NCBI GenBank assembly: GCA_018650465.1
Contig: JABIFY010000143.1
Span: 1 to 59,746, forward strand
Length of the DNA: 59,746 nucleotides
Direction: 5' to 3'
Source: Alphaproteobacteria bacterium
GTDB taxonomy: Bacteria; Pseudomonadota; Alphaproteobacteria; UBA2966
The notes below the pieces were generated by a model. That model searched no databases. It had not been told where the DNA came from and saw nothing but the letters and a program-made list of their open reading frames with translations. The translations under genes were made by a program, and so were the position numbers. Positions 37,855-47,051 of this stretch are shown here, one piece after another. Position 1 is the stretch's first letter; the number at the start of each line of letters is the position of its first letter.

Positions 37855-38547
37855 ATGTCCAATATATATTCACCCAACTTGCCAGACTGCAGGCCCTACC
37901 TGATCACCCCCCCGGCTTTTGATCCGACGCCCTTTGCGCAACTGCTGGCGGCCGCCCTGGATGCAGGCAATATCAATAGCGCCCAGGTCTGGATGCCAGA
38001 GGCAGAAGCAGATGACGTCAAGCGCGCGCTTGAGGCCCTGTTGCCGGTCTGTCATCAACGGGATGTTGCCTTGCTGGTCTGTGATCATGTGGACCTGGTT
38101 GCCGCATGCGGCGCCGATGGTGTGCACCTGGCCCGACGCCCTGAAGATGCGGAAGATGTGTCGGACGTCCAGAATGCCCGCAAGGCGTTGGGCGATGAGG
38201 TTATCATAGGTGCCAGTTGTTATGCGTCCCGCCACCGCGCCTTGATCGCTGCTGAAAAGTGTGCTGACTACGTTTCCTTTGGCCCCTGCTTTGCCAGCGA
38301 CAACACGACTTATACGGACTACCTGGAGCTGGAGCTGTTGTCATGGTGGAGCACCCATATCGAAGTCCCCGCCGTCGCCATTGGCGGTATCACAAGCGAT
38401 AACTGTGGCGATCTGGTGAAAACAGGTGTCGATTTTGTGGCCACGTCTGGTGGCGTCTGGAATCACCCGGACGGTCCAGCCAAAGCCGTTACGGCGTTCA
38501 ACGAGGCCATTGCCAGAGCGCAGGAAGAAGCTGGCGGGAAAATCTGA
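37855..38547 (+). CDS. Thiamine phosphate synthase-like protein (ThiE/TenI fold)
   Basis: A 230-residue TIM-barrel protein. It keeps the skeleton of ThiE: ADGVHLARR, a GADYV-equivalent (CADYVSFGPCF) and the phosphate-binding AIGGIT. Key substrate positions look altered: the usual NDR of the pyrimidine site reads CDH (VCDHVDLVAACGADG), and the T-x-T-K loop after GPVF reads ASDNTTYTD. It may be a paralogue with another function rather than a thiamine enzyme. Followed by efp. Confidence 0.8.
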   Translation: MSNIYSPNLPDCRPYLITPPAFDPTPFAQLLAAALDAGNINSAQVWMPEAEADDVKRALEALLPVCHQRDVALLVCDHVDLVAACGADGVHLARRPEDAEDVSDVQNARKALGDEVIIGASCYASRHRALIAAEKCADYVSFGPCFASDNTTYTDYLELELLSWWSTHIEVPAVAIGGITSDNCGDLVKTGVDFVATSGGVWNHPDGPAKAVTAFNEAIARAQEEAGGKI

Positions 38548-38724
38548 TCTGGCCAGAAATACTCCAGCATTGCAGTGCCCGGCGTGACCTGCTAGGTTCC
38601 GCGCCGCATCCCCGTCAGACAATAAATGCCGTGGATCGTCCAATTTCGCCGACAATTGCGCCCTGGTGATAACATGCTGATCGCATGTTGATCGTTTGGG
38701 GCCCCTGATACAGAGTTATTCGTC

Positions 38725-39288
38725 ATGAAAATCAATGGCAACGCCGTTCGACCTGGCAATGTAATCGAACACAAAGACGGCCTGTGGGTCGCCGTGAAAA
38801 TCCAACACACCCAGCCTGGCAAGGGTGGGGCCTATTTGCAGGTCGAACTGAAAAACCTGCGCAATGGCTCCAAACTTAACGAGCGCTTCCGGGCCTCGGA
38901 AACAGTTGAAAAAGTTCGCCTGGAACAAGCGGAATATCAATTCCTGTTTTCTGATGGTGATATGCTGACTTTTATGAACAATAAAAGTTACGAGCAAATC
39001 GAACTGAACGCCGAGCTAGTGGGCGAACAGCGCGCCTTTCTTCAGGACGGCATGGAAGTTACCATTGAATCTTATGATGACGCACCATTGGGCGTGAAAC
39101 TGCCGGAAACAGTGACTCTGGAAATCACCGAAACAGAGCCAACCGTTAAAGGCCAGACAGCGACATCTTCGTTCAAACCAGCCATGCTGGAAAACGGTGT
39201 TCGTGTAATGGTACCGCAGTTTGTTTCCACGGGTGAGCGTATCGTTGTGAACACAGAAGACGCCAGTTATTCCAAGCGCGCCGACTAA
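38725..39288 (+). CDS. efp: Elongation factor P
   Basis: A 187-residue translation factor that rescues ribosomes stalled at polyproline. Three OB-like domains. The tip loop is TQPGKGGAY with Lys33 at the position that is beta-lysylated by EpmA/EpmB in many bacteria; no modification genes are in the window. The C terminus has the usual [17 protein letters not shown]. The proline-rich TolA and OmpA-like proteins encoded nearby are likely EF-P-dependent products (inference). Confidence 0.97.
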   Translation: MKINGNAVRPGNVIEHKDGLWVAVKIQHTQPGKGGAYLQVELKNLRNGSKLNERFRASETVEKVRLEQAEYQFLFSDGDMLTFMNNKSYEQIELNAELVGEQRAFLQDGMEVTIESYDDAPLGVKLPETVTLEITETEPTVKGQTATSSFKPAMLENGVRVMVPQFVSTGERIVVNTEDASYSKRAD

Positions 39289-39340
39289 ATCAGTATTATT
39301 AAACCCGTTTTCAGTTACGACTTAAATCAAGTAGAATCAA

Positions 39341-40150
39341 ATGGCCCATAAATCCGCCCTTATCAATGTCATGGATGCCGCTGCACGCAAGGCATCCCGC
39401 CGCCTGTTGCGTGATTTTGGCGAAGTTGAACAGCTTCAGGTGTCGGAAAAGGGGCCGTCTGACTTCGTAACTTCTGCTGATCTGAAGGCCGAGGAAACCA
39501 TCCGCGAAGAGCTGGAAAAGGCGCGCCCGGAATACAGTTTTCTGCTGGAAGAAGGCGGCAAAGTCGATGGTAAGGATACGTCCAACCGCTGGATTATTGA
39601 TCCGCTGGACGGCACCATGAATTTTTTGCACGGTATTCCACATTTTTGCATTTCCATCGCCCTTGAACGCGATAGCGAAATTTTTGCCGGCATTATTTAC
39701 GATCCGGCGCGCGATGAAATGTTTAGTGCAGAAAAAGGCCAGGGAGCCTGGCTCAATGACAAGCGCCTGCGCGTCTCCGGTCGCAGCCAGGCCAAGGACG
39801 CCTTTATCGCCACAGGTATCCCCAACCGTGGTCGCGGCAGCACCAAAATTAAGGCTTTGTTTTCGAAAGAGCTGGAAATCATGATGCCGCTGGTTGCCGG
39901 GATCCGTCGTCAGGGATCTGCCGCACTTGATCTGGCCTATGTCGCTGCTGGCAGGTATGAAGCCTATTGGGAACGTGGCCTGAGCGCCTGGGACATCGCA
40001 GCCGGCCTGATTATCTTGCGCGAAGCTGGTGGTACCGCCAGTGAAATCAACCTTGGTGAGCGCATGCTGGAGACCGGCAGCATCCTGGCCAGCAACGGCC
40101 GAATGCACGATGCTGTATCAGACATGTTGCGGAAGGCATCACGCGCTTAA
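39341..40150 (+). CDS. suhB: Inositol monophosphatase family protein
   Basis: A 269-residue Mg2+-dependent phosphatase. Metal-binding motifs are FLLEEGG (Glu), WIIDPLDGTMNFLHGIP (Asp pair) and WERGLSAWDIAAG (Asp). It is similar to SuhB, which dephosphorylates inositol phosphates and in enterics also assists rRNA transcription. It is 52 bp after efp and probably in the same transcript. Confidence 0.94.
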   Translation: MAHKSALINVMDAAARKASRRLLRDFGEVEQLQVSEKGPSDFVTSADLKAEETIREELEKARPEYSFLLEEGGKVDGKDTSNRWIIDPLDGTMNFLHGIPHFCISIALERDSEIFAGIIYDPARDEMFSAEKGQGAWLNDKRLRVSGRSQAKDAFIATGIPNRGRGSTKIKALFSKELEIMMPLVAGIRRQGSAALDLAYVAAGRYEAYWERGLSAWDIAAGLIILREAGGTASEINLGERMLETGSILASNGRMHDAVSDMLRKASRA

Positions 40151-40377
40151 AGTCGGTCAATTTCACGGAGATTTGTGCTTGCATTTGTGTCGGCGTTCAA
40201 ACTTCCCGAGCAATTCTGTAATCAGGCCGGGTGCCGCCTGATGGCCATTGCCTTAATTTTGACAAATAAGCTTGAATATTAAGGCGCTATAGCTGTTGTC
40301 GCATATATTTTGCCAGGCTATTGTGCCAACGCTCGGTTGAGGGATTTTACCCTCACGAAGGGGAGTCAATTTCGCGC

Positions 40378-41490
40378 ATGTCAGAGGCCATGAATAAGTT
40401 TTTAAGTCAAAAACCAGTTCCCGGATTAATCGTGGGTCGACAGCGGTTTGCGGCTTTTGCCGGCAGCGCCTTGGCAATGGTTGTCGTAACTGGCCTTTCC
40501 GGTCTGGTCCAGGCGCAATCAACTGTCTTTATTGGTGGCACAGGAAAATCAAGTGTCGAAGTTAATCTCGACATTCTTGAGCCCTCGTCAGGTAACACTT
40601 CATCCTATGGTCGTGTCCTGAAGATGCCTGGCACAAAAAGCCTGAACGCCGAAGCGCCTGTTACATTGCGCATGCCTGGCAGCACAACTCGTTCAGGAAC
40701 TGCTGCCAATGTCCCTCGACTGAACCTGTTGCGACCTAAAACCCAAAGCCTGCGGGTTGTCGAAAGAAAATCTGCTCTACCAGCAGCGCGTGCGGTGACG
40801 CAGCGTCAACCAACAATCGCCCGGGTTGCCGTGCCAGCGCCAGCAGCGGTGCCAATGGTTAAACCGGCAACGCCAAAAGTGATTTCACGACCGGCAGCTA
40901 AAACAGCGCCGATGCCGACGAAGAAAGCCGTATCCAAGCCGGTGCAAATGGCCAAAAAGACACCTGCCGCTGCGCCACCTCCACCGCCGCCAGCTCCCAA
41001 GGTCATGACCCCCATAGAGGTCAAGCCAAGGGTCGTGAAACCTGCGCCTGCACCGGTTGTACCCAAACTTGTTGTACCCAAGCCGGTCGTTCAGGCGCCT
41101 GTTGTGCCAGCTGCACCAAAGGTAGCGCCAAAAGAGCAAAAAATTGCTTCCTTGCCGCGCAACGTCAATGTTTCAACACCGGGCCTGGCCATGCGTGTGG
41201 GCTTCAGCGGCAACAGCACACGTATTTCAGCGGATGAAAAAGTCCGCCTGAATGCTTTTGCGGCCAACATGGCCGATGGCGAAGACCGGTTACAACTTAA
41301 ATCTTTTGCTGGTGGTTCCGGTGAAACCCCCAGCGCATCTCGCCGACGCAGTCTGTCCCGTGCACTTGCCGTGCGATCCTATTTGATCGAAAAGGGCTTT
41401 CGGTCCACGCGCATCGACGTCCGCGCCCTCGGCATGGCGGCTGATCAGGGGCCATCAGACCGGGTCGATGTTATTATTCTGGTTCGTTAA
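40378..41490 (+). CDS. Proline-rich exported protein with OmpA-like C-terminal domain
   Basis: A 370-residue envelope protein, first of the stator-like trio. An N-terminal hydrophobic stretch (FAAFAGSALAMVVVTGLSG, ending VQAQ) is a signal peptide or anchor. Residues about 120-270 are a flexible Pro/Ala/Lys/Val-rich linker including a PPPPPPAP run. The last about 100 residues resemble an OmpA peptidoglycan-binding fold (RLQLKSFAGGSG, SRRRSLSRALAVRSYLIEKG, DRVDVIILV), but the aspartate that normally contacts diaminopimelate is not at its usual place. Start may be ATG 40378 or ATG 40390, which has the nearer AGAGG site. Confidence 0.8.
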   Translation: MSEAMNKFLSQKPVPGLIVGRQRFAAFAGSALAMVVVTGLSGLVQAQSTVFIGGTGKSSVEVNLDILEPSSGNTSSYGRVLKMPGTKSLNAEAPVTLRMPGSTTRSGTAANVPRLNLLRPKTQSLRVVERKSALPAARAVTQRQPTIARVAVPAPAAVPMVKPATPKVISRPAAKTAPMPTKKAVSKPVQMAKKTPAAAPPPPPPAPKVMTPIEVKPRVVKPAPAPVVPKLVVPKPVVQAPVVPAAPKVAPKEQKIASLPRNVNVSTPGLAMRVGFSGNSTRISADEKVRLNAFAANMADGEDRLQLKSFAGGSGETPSASRRRSLSRALAVRSYLIEKGFRSTRIDVRALGMAADQGPSDRVDVIILVR

Positions 41491-41609
41491 ATTCTGGTTC
41501 GTCAAATTCTGATTCGCTGGGCCAAATCGAAAAATGGGTCACGTCATAAAACAGGCCCGGTTCCGAAGAAACGCCATTTTGTTCGGGATCATTTGACAGG
41601 AGTGGGTGA

Positions 41610-42749
41610 ATGACCCGGCCACAACGTTTTCTCACCCGGATGGCCATTTTTCTGGTTGTCGTAATTATCATCGGCGGATTTCTGTCCGAACCTGTGTATC
41701 GCGCCTTCCTTGCAAATCCGGCGTTGAACGGCCTGATTGCCGGAGTCCTGGTGCTGGGCATCATTTATGTTTTCCGCCAGGTCCTGTTGCTGCGCCCGGA
41801 AGTCGACTGGATCGAAATGACCAGCCGCGATGGGCCGCGTCTCAGTATCCCCGTCACCCCGACACTGCTGGCTCCCATGGCGACGATGCTGGGCGACAGC
41901 GCCGGACATCGCTCCATTTCTGCTTTGGGCATGCGCTCTCTGCTGGATGGTATTGCCTCACGACTGGATGAATCGCGGGAAATTTCACGCTACCTGATCG
42001 GTTTGCTGATCTTTCTGGGCCTTCTGGGCACCTTCTGGGGCCTTTTGGGCACCATCGGTGCCGTCGGCAACACCATCAAAAATCTGGGCGTTGAGGGCGG
42101 CGATTTTGCGGTCTTGTTTGCAACTCTGAAGTCCGGTCTGGAAGCCCCCCTGACGGGCATGAGCACGGCCTTTTCATCTTCCTTGTTTGGCCTTGCCGGA
42201 TCCCTGGTTCTGGGTTTTCTTGATCTCCAGGCAGGCCAGGCGCAGAACCGATTTTTCAATGATCTGGAAGAATGGCTGTCGACCAAAGCAAGTCTCGGTT
42301 CCGGTGCCGCCATCGGCGACGGCGACCAGTCGGTTCCAGCCTATGTCAGCGCCTTGCTTGAACAAACAGCGGAAAGTCTGACCTCCCTGCAGCGGTCCCT
42401 GATACGAGGCGAAGAAGACCGCAGCCAAACCACCGAAGCCATTCAGGACCTGGGCGAGAAGTTGGCGGTGCTGGGCGATCAGATGAAAGCCGGTCAGGAT
42501 CTGATGATCCGTCTGGGTGAAGCGCAACTGGAAATGAAACCGGTATTGGAGCGTCTGGCCTCGGCCACAGAACGCGAAAACGCCATGACCCTGGATGATG
42601 TCAGTCGCGGCCATTTGCGCAACATCGATGTTTATACAGCCCGTCTGCTGAAGGATGCAGCACCCGGTCGCGATATGATGGTTGAAGAACTACGCAGCGA
42701 GATAAAGTTGCTGGCCCGCACTATCGCTGGACTGGCACGGGAAGGTTAG
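41610..42749 (+). CDS. MotA/TolQ/ExbB-like proton-channel protein with cytoplasmic tail
   Basis: A 379-residue membrane protein. Helices at about residues 8-29 and 37-57 are followed by a pair that resembles the MotA/TolQ channel: YLIGLLIFLGLLGTFWGLLG and the segment GLEAPLTGMSTAFSSSLFG. The C-terminal about 150 residues form a long hydrophilic helical tail (LEQTAESLTSLQRSLIRGEE, LEMKPVLERLASATEREN). MotA and TolQ lack such a tail, while ZorA of Zorya defence has one. AGGAG lies 6 nt before the ATG. The downstream MotB-like gene starts 8 bp after it, so they are one functional unit. Confidence 0.85.
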   Translation: MTRPQRFLTRMAIFLVVVIIIGGFLSEPVYRAFLANPALNGLIAGVLVLGIIYVFRQVLLLRPEVDWIEMTSRDGPRLSIPVTPTLLAPMATMLGDSAGHRSISALGMRSLLDGIASRLDESREISRYLIGLLIFLGLLGTFWGLLGTIGAVGNTIKNLGVEGGDFAVLFATLKSGLEAPLTGMSTAFSSSLFGLAGSLVLGFLDLQAGQAQNRFFNDLEEWLSTKASLGSGAAIGDGDQSVPAYVSALLEQTAESLTSLQRSLIRGEEDRSQTTEAIQDLGEKLAVLGDQMKAGQDLMIRLGEAQLEMKPVLERLASATERENAMTLDDVSRGHLRNIDVYTARLLKDAAPGRDMMVEELRSEIKLLARTIAGLAREG

Positions 42750-42757
42750 GCCCGGTT

Positions 42758-44065
42758 ATGGCCGCCCGACTTCGCGCCCATCGTTCCGACAACATCTGGC
42801 CTGGATTTGTCGACGCCTTGGCAACCTTGTTGTTGGTGATCATGTTCCTGTTGGTGATGTTTGTTTTGGCCCACGTCTTCCTGTCTCAGGCTTTGTCGGG
42901 CCGGGATGAGGCTCTGGAACGCCTGAACAGTCAGATTAGCGAACTGGCCAATCTGCTGGCCCTGGAACAACAGACAAGTGTTGAACTACGCAGCAATGTC
43001 ACCCAACTGTCGGCCAGCCTACAAGAAAGTACCAAGGGGCGCGACGCTCTGAATCTGGAAATTGAGATCCTGAAAGCCAGCCTGGCCGAAACACAATCCT
43101 TATTGTCTAACTCAGAATCACAAGCGGCTGACAATAATGAAAGCCGGGACGATATGCTGAAGCGTATATCGCGACTGGAATCAGCGCTTGCCTTTTCCAG
43201 TAACGAAACAGCCGCCTTGCGCGCCCGAACCCGGGAATTACAGGACCAGCTTTCGGCCTTGCGCGCCGCGACAGATGAAAAGCTTGAGATCGCACAAGAT
43301 CAGTTGGGTAGTACTCAAAACCAGTTACGCGACGCCACGACGAATCTGACCTCAGCACAAACGAAGCTGAAAGAAACACAGGAAAAGTCCGACAAGACGG
43401 ATGAACAGCTGCGCGCCGAACGCAAGGTTTCCGAAGCTGCCCTGGCCCAGGTCGCATTGTTGAACCAGCAAATCGCCGCCATGCGCCAACAACTGGCCCG
43501 CATCAGCAAAGCCCTGGAAGCATCAGAGGCTGAGGACAAGGAACAAAAGGCCGTTATCCTTGATCTTGGCAAGCGCCTGAATGTCGCCCTCGCCAAAAAA
43601 GTTGAAGAACTCTCTCGTTTCCGGTCCGAGTTTTTTGGACGGCTGCGGGAAGCGCTAGGCAATCGTAAAGATGTGCGTGTCGTCGGCGACCGCTTTGTTT
43701 TCCAGTCAGAAGTCCTGTTCTCTTCAGGCTCCGCAGACCTGGGCGGTAAAGGACAGGATCAGCTTGCCAAACTGGCGAAAACGATCCTCGAAATTGCCGA
43801 CAAGATACCGACCAAACTGCCGTGGATATTACGGGTTGATGGTCACACGGACCGTAATCCCATCGCCACGGCAAGGTTCCCCTCGAACTGGGCCTTGTCG
43901 ACCCACCGGGCCTTGTCCGTCGTTAATCAACTGATTAAGCAGGGCGTGCCCGCCAATCGTCTCGCCGCCGCAGGCTTTGGAGAGTTCCAGCCCCTGGATA
44001 CCAACAACGACGAAATCGCCTATCGCCGCAACCGCCGCATCGAGATCAAACTGACACAGCGCTAG
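42758..44065 (+). CDS. MotB-like protein with long coiled coil and OmpA domain
   Basis: A 435-residue partner of the preceding protein. The single membrane helix contains Asp19 in WPGFVDALATLLLVIMF, matching the ion-carrying Asp of MotB. It is followed by roughly 220 residues of coiled coil (about 50-275), far longer than the linker of MotB or TolR. The C-terminal OmpA domain is complete: LRVDGHTDRNPIATARFP, NWALSTHRALSVVNQLI, YRRNRRIEIKL, keeping the Asp and Arg that bind peptidoglycan. The coiled coil would let it reach peptidoglycan at a fixed distance. Confidence 0.88.
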   Translation: MAARLRAHRSDNIWPGFVDALATLLLVIMFLLVMFVLAHVFLSQALSGRDEALERLNSQISELANLLALEQQTSVELRSNVTQLSASLQESTKGRDALNLEIEILKASLAETQSLLSNSESQAADNNESRDDMLKRISRLESALAFSSNETAALRARTRELQDQLSALRAATDEKLEIAQDQLGSTQNQLRDATTNLTSAQTKLKETQEKSDKTDEQLRAERKVSEAALAQVALLNQQIAAMRQQLARISKALEASEAEDKEQKAVILDLGKRLNVALAKKVEELSRFRSEFFGRLREALGNRKDVRVVGDRFVFQSEVLFSSGSADLGGKGQDQLAKLAKTILEIADKIPTKLPWILRVDGHTDRNPIATARFPSNWALSTHRALSVVNQLIKQGVPANRLAAAGFGEFQPLDTNNDEIAYRRNRRIEIKLTQR

Positions 44066-44108
44066 GGTGGGGAGATCACCTACCTGTTTTCGTCAGAATG
44101 ACGGAAGA

Positions 44109-45173
44109 CTAGGGCAGCACACAATCCAGAAAGCCGGGGTCCAGGACCGGGCCAACGAGCAAGCGATTGCCGTATCGTGCCGCCACTGAGGAGCCGGACA
44201 AGAGATTACCGTCGTCCAGCATTACTTCGACGACTTCACCAGATTCCGGATCAACGCGTATCACCTGGCTGGGGGATTTCAGGGTGGCGTCTTTGGAATG
44301 TTCGACAAAGGTCAGCAACTTCGGATGGGCACCGATCCACAAGGCACCACCATCATCAACATCGATATTGTCAACGCCGGTGCCGGTATCCAGCCTGGCC
44401 TTTAGCCATAGATCACCGCTGGCCAGATCGCGGCCAAAGACATGCACCAGGCGATCCGTGGTGCCCGCCACATAAACTGTCTGACCATCGAGGCTGATAT
44501 TCACGCCATTGGCATAACGAATATCGTCGGCCACATAGCGCACGCTTTTACCGTTGTAATAAACAACCTTGGCAAGCGGCAAGCGAAGGTAGTCTTCCAG
44601 CATTCTTGAGAAACCGCTTGGGTTCCCATGGTCGATGGTGGCATAAAATTTACCGTTACCCACGGGCTGCACGTCATTCACCGCGCGCAGCAAATCGCCC
44701 TTGGTCGTACCCGTGTGCTTCAGAATTTCCCCCTCAATCTTGAAAGCCTCAATCGTATCTGGCGCACCATCAAAAACGCCGCTGCCGGAACCATGGTTCA
44801 CCACCATCAAGGTCAAACCGTCCTTACCGGTATGCAAACCAATACCATGGGGATGGAAAGAAATTTCCAGACCAGCGGTTAGATTGACGGGCCGGGCATC
44901 CGGTGTGTTCAGGTCATATGACCAGATCGCCCCCTGTACCGGTTCTCCAGCAATTGCTGCCCGGCGGTCATCGGTCGCCAGATAGGCAACGCCAGAGGCA
45001 TGGTCGATCACCAGGTCTTCTGCACCTACCACGCCATCGACCTTCTTACAGGTTCCGGCGAAGTGTGGCTCGATGGTTTTAAATTCGCCGGCCAGCCAGA
45101 CGGTGTAGCCCACGAAAGCAACAAGGCCTGAAAACAACAAAACTCCGAAGATGATCAGACGTCGCTTGGTCAT
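44109..45173 (-). CDS. Paraoxonase-like lactonase/arylesterase
   Basis: A 354-residue beta-propeller protein with an N-terminal membrane anchor (about residues 5-25). It resembles animal paraoxonases along its length: GAEDLVIDHASGVAYLATDD, FHPHGIGLH (catalytic His position), AVNDVQPVGNGKFYATIDHG, YANGVNISLDGQTVYVA, VDNIDVDDGGALWIGAHPK and LSGSSVAARYGNRLLVGPV. Paraoxonases hydrolyse lactones, including acyl-homoserine lactones, using two calcium ions. The native substrate here is unknown. Followed 10 bp away by the end of the ABC exporter gene on the same strand, upstream of it. Confidence 0.85.
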   Translation of the reverse strand: MTKRRLIIFGVLLFSGLVAFVGYTVWLAGEFKTIEPHFAGTCKKVDGVVGAEDLVIDHASGVAYLATDDRRAAIAGEPVQGAIWSYDLNTPDARPVNLTAGLEISFHPHGIGLHTGKDGLTLMVVNHGSGSGVFDGAPDTIEAFKIEGEILKHTGTTKGDLLRAVNDVQPVGNGKFYATIDHGNPSGFSRMLEDYLRLPLAKVVYYNGKSVRYVADDIRYANGVNISLDGQTVYVAGTTDRLVHVFGRDLASGDLWLKARLDTGTGVDNIDVDDGGALWIGAHPKLLTFVEHSKDATLKSPSQVIRVDPESGEVVEVMLDDGNLLSGSSVAARYGNRLLVGPVLDPGFLDCVLP

Positions 45174-45182
45174 GAAACTTTC

Positions 45183-46991
45183 CTACTGCGCAGCACTTGC
45201 TGGTGCGAGGCCAAATTGCAGTTCGGCCAGGTGAGCATAGAGCCCGCCTTGTGCCAGCAATTCATCATGGCGTCCACTGGCCACAATGCGACCTTCTTCC
45301 ATGACCACGATCCGACCGGCTTTTTGAATGGTGGCCAGACGGTGGGCGATAACCAGTGTCGTGCGACCCTCCATCAAGGTATCCAGGGCGCCTTGCACCA
45401 GGCGTTCACTTTCCGCATCCAGGGCGCTGGTGGCTTCGTCCAGCAGCAATACTGCAGGATTACGCAGTACGGCGCGGGCGATGGCCAAGCGCTGGCGTTG
45501 GCCACCAGACAGGCGCACACCTTTTTCACCCAGGTGTGTTTTGAAGCCATCGGGCAAACGATCAGCAAACTCAGTTACTTGCGCCGCGTCTGCGGCAGCA
45601 CGAACTTCTGCATCTGTGGCATCGGGTTTGCCATAACGAATGTTTTCCTGGACATCACCAGCGAAAATAACCGGGTCTTGCGCCACCAGGCCAATGCGGG
45701 CGCGCACGTCGCCAGGGCGGGCATCAGGCAGGGCCACGCCATCCAGCTTTAACTGACCAGTTTCAGGATCGTAATAACGCAGCAACATTTGGAATACTGT
45801 CGACTTGCCCGCACCCGATGGGCCGACAATAGCGACAGTTTCGCCCGGTGCGATCTTCAGGGTAAATTCTGACAGGGCCGAAATGGTTGGTCGGGCCGGG
45901 TAATGAAAGGTCACCGCATCAAATTCGATTTCACCGCGATGAGGTACCGGCAGATCAATGGGGTTTTCTGGTGCCTTGATGATCGGGTCTGTTTGCAACA
46001 ATTCACTGAGGCGACCAGTGGCACCTGCTGCCCGTTGCAAATCTCCCCAGACTTCACTTAAGGCACCGACGGAACTGGCCGTCATAATGGCGTAATAAAC
46101 AAAGGCTGCCAGCTGGCCGCCCGACATGGTGTTGGCTACGACATCCTTGGCCCCGATCCACAACACCAGATCAACCGCACCAAAGATCAGCAAGATAACA
46201 ACCGCCGTCAGCCAGCCACGCGCCCGGATGCGTTTGACGGCGATACTGAAAGCACCATCAACACGGTCGGAAAAAATACGCCGGTCCTGGTCTTCATGAC
46301 CAAAGGCCTGAACGGTGCGCACGGCATCGATACTTTCACCCGCGCGGGCACCCACATCGGCGATGCGGTCCTGGCTTTCGCGACTTAACACCCGGACCTT
46401 GCGACCAAAGATAACAATGGGCAGCACCACAAGGGGTACCACAATGGCAACCATGCCGGCCAATTTGGGGCTGGTGATCACAAGCAGGATACTGCCGCCA
46501 ATGAAGACCAGAATATTACGCAGGGCAATGGACGCAGACGAGCCGATCACCGTTTGAATAAGGGTCGTATCTGTCGTCAGACGCGAGAGGATTTCACCCG
46601 TCGGCGTTGTCTCGAAAAAAGCCGGACTGAGAGAGATAACATGGTTGTAGACTTCCTTGCGCACGTCGGCCATGACGCGTTCACCAATCCACGACACCAT
46701 ATAAAAGCGTCCAAAGGTGGCAAAGGCCAGCACTGTGACAACACCCAGTAAAGCCAGAAAATACTGATCCAGATAAGCCGCATTTTCGGGGCTGAAACCC
46801 AGGTCGACCACCCGGCGCAGGGCCTGGCCAATGGCCAGCACGGCGCTGGCAGCAATCACCAACGCAATCAAGGCTCCCAGGACCCAAAGTTTATAGGGCA
46901 TAAGAAAACGGACGATCCCCGACAACTGACTGATGTCTTTTGTCACGGGACGGTCGGATTGCGGGGTTGTTACACTGCGGGTATCACTCAA
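45183..46991 (-). CDS. ABC exporter half-transporter (fused permease and ATPase)
   Basis: A 602-residue MsbA/LmrA-type protein. Residues about 30-320 form six membrane helices with the conserved FFETTPTGEILSRLTTDT coupling region. The ATPase domain has Walker A GPSGAGKST, signature [10 protein letters not shown], Walker B VLLLDEATSALD and the H-loop IAHRLATI. It likely acts as a homodimer exporting lipids or hydrophobic compounds. The best start is TTG 46991, without a clear ribosome site. Confidence 0.92.
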   Translation of the reverse strand: MSDTRSVTTPQSDRPVTKDISQLSGIVRFLMPYKLWVLGALIALVIAASAVLAIGQALRRVVDLGFSPENAAYLDQYFLALLGVVTVLAFATFGRFYMVSWIGERVMADVRKEVYNHVISLSPAFFETTPTGEILSRLTTDTTLIQTVIGSSASIALRNILVFIGGSILLVITSPKLAGMVAIVVPLVVLPIVIFGRKVRVLSRESQDRIADVGARAGESIDAVRTVQAFGHEDQDRRIFSDRVDGAFSIAVKRIRARGWLTAVVILLIFGAVDLVLWIGAKDVVANTMSGGQLAAFVYYAIMTASSVGALSEVWGDLQRAAGATGRLSELLQTDPIIKAPENPIDLPVPHRGEIEFDAVTFHYPARPTISALSEFTLKIAPGETVAIVGPSGAGKSTVFQMLLRYYDPETGQLKLDGVALPDARPGDVRARIGLVAQDPVIFAGDVQENIRYGKPDATDAEVRAAADAAQVTEFADRLPDGFKTHLGEKGVRLSGGQRQRLAIARAVLRNPAVLLLDEATSALDAESERLVQGALDTLMEGRTTLVIAHRLATIQKAGRIVVMEEGRIVASGRHDELLAQGGLYAHLAELQFGLAPASAAQ

Positions 46992-47051
46992 GGTTTTGAA
47001 TCCAGGAATAGTCGTTTGAAAGTTTTCGGGAAGATGTTTGGCATATAGGGT

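Noticed and set aside
39311-40108. A 265-codon minus-strand frame opposite the inositol monophosphatase gene
   Set aside because: Shadow of the suhB reading frame.
40378-44065. A Zorya anti-phage system
   Set aside because: Only the MotA/MotB-like parts resemble ZorA/ZorB. No helicase, nuclease or EH-signature gene is adjacent, the coiled coil is in the wrong partner, and the context is housekeeping.
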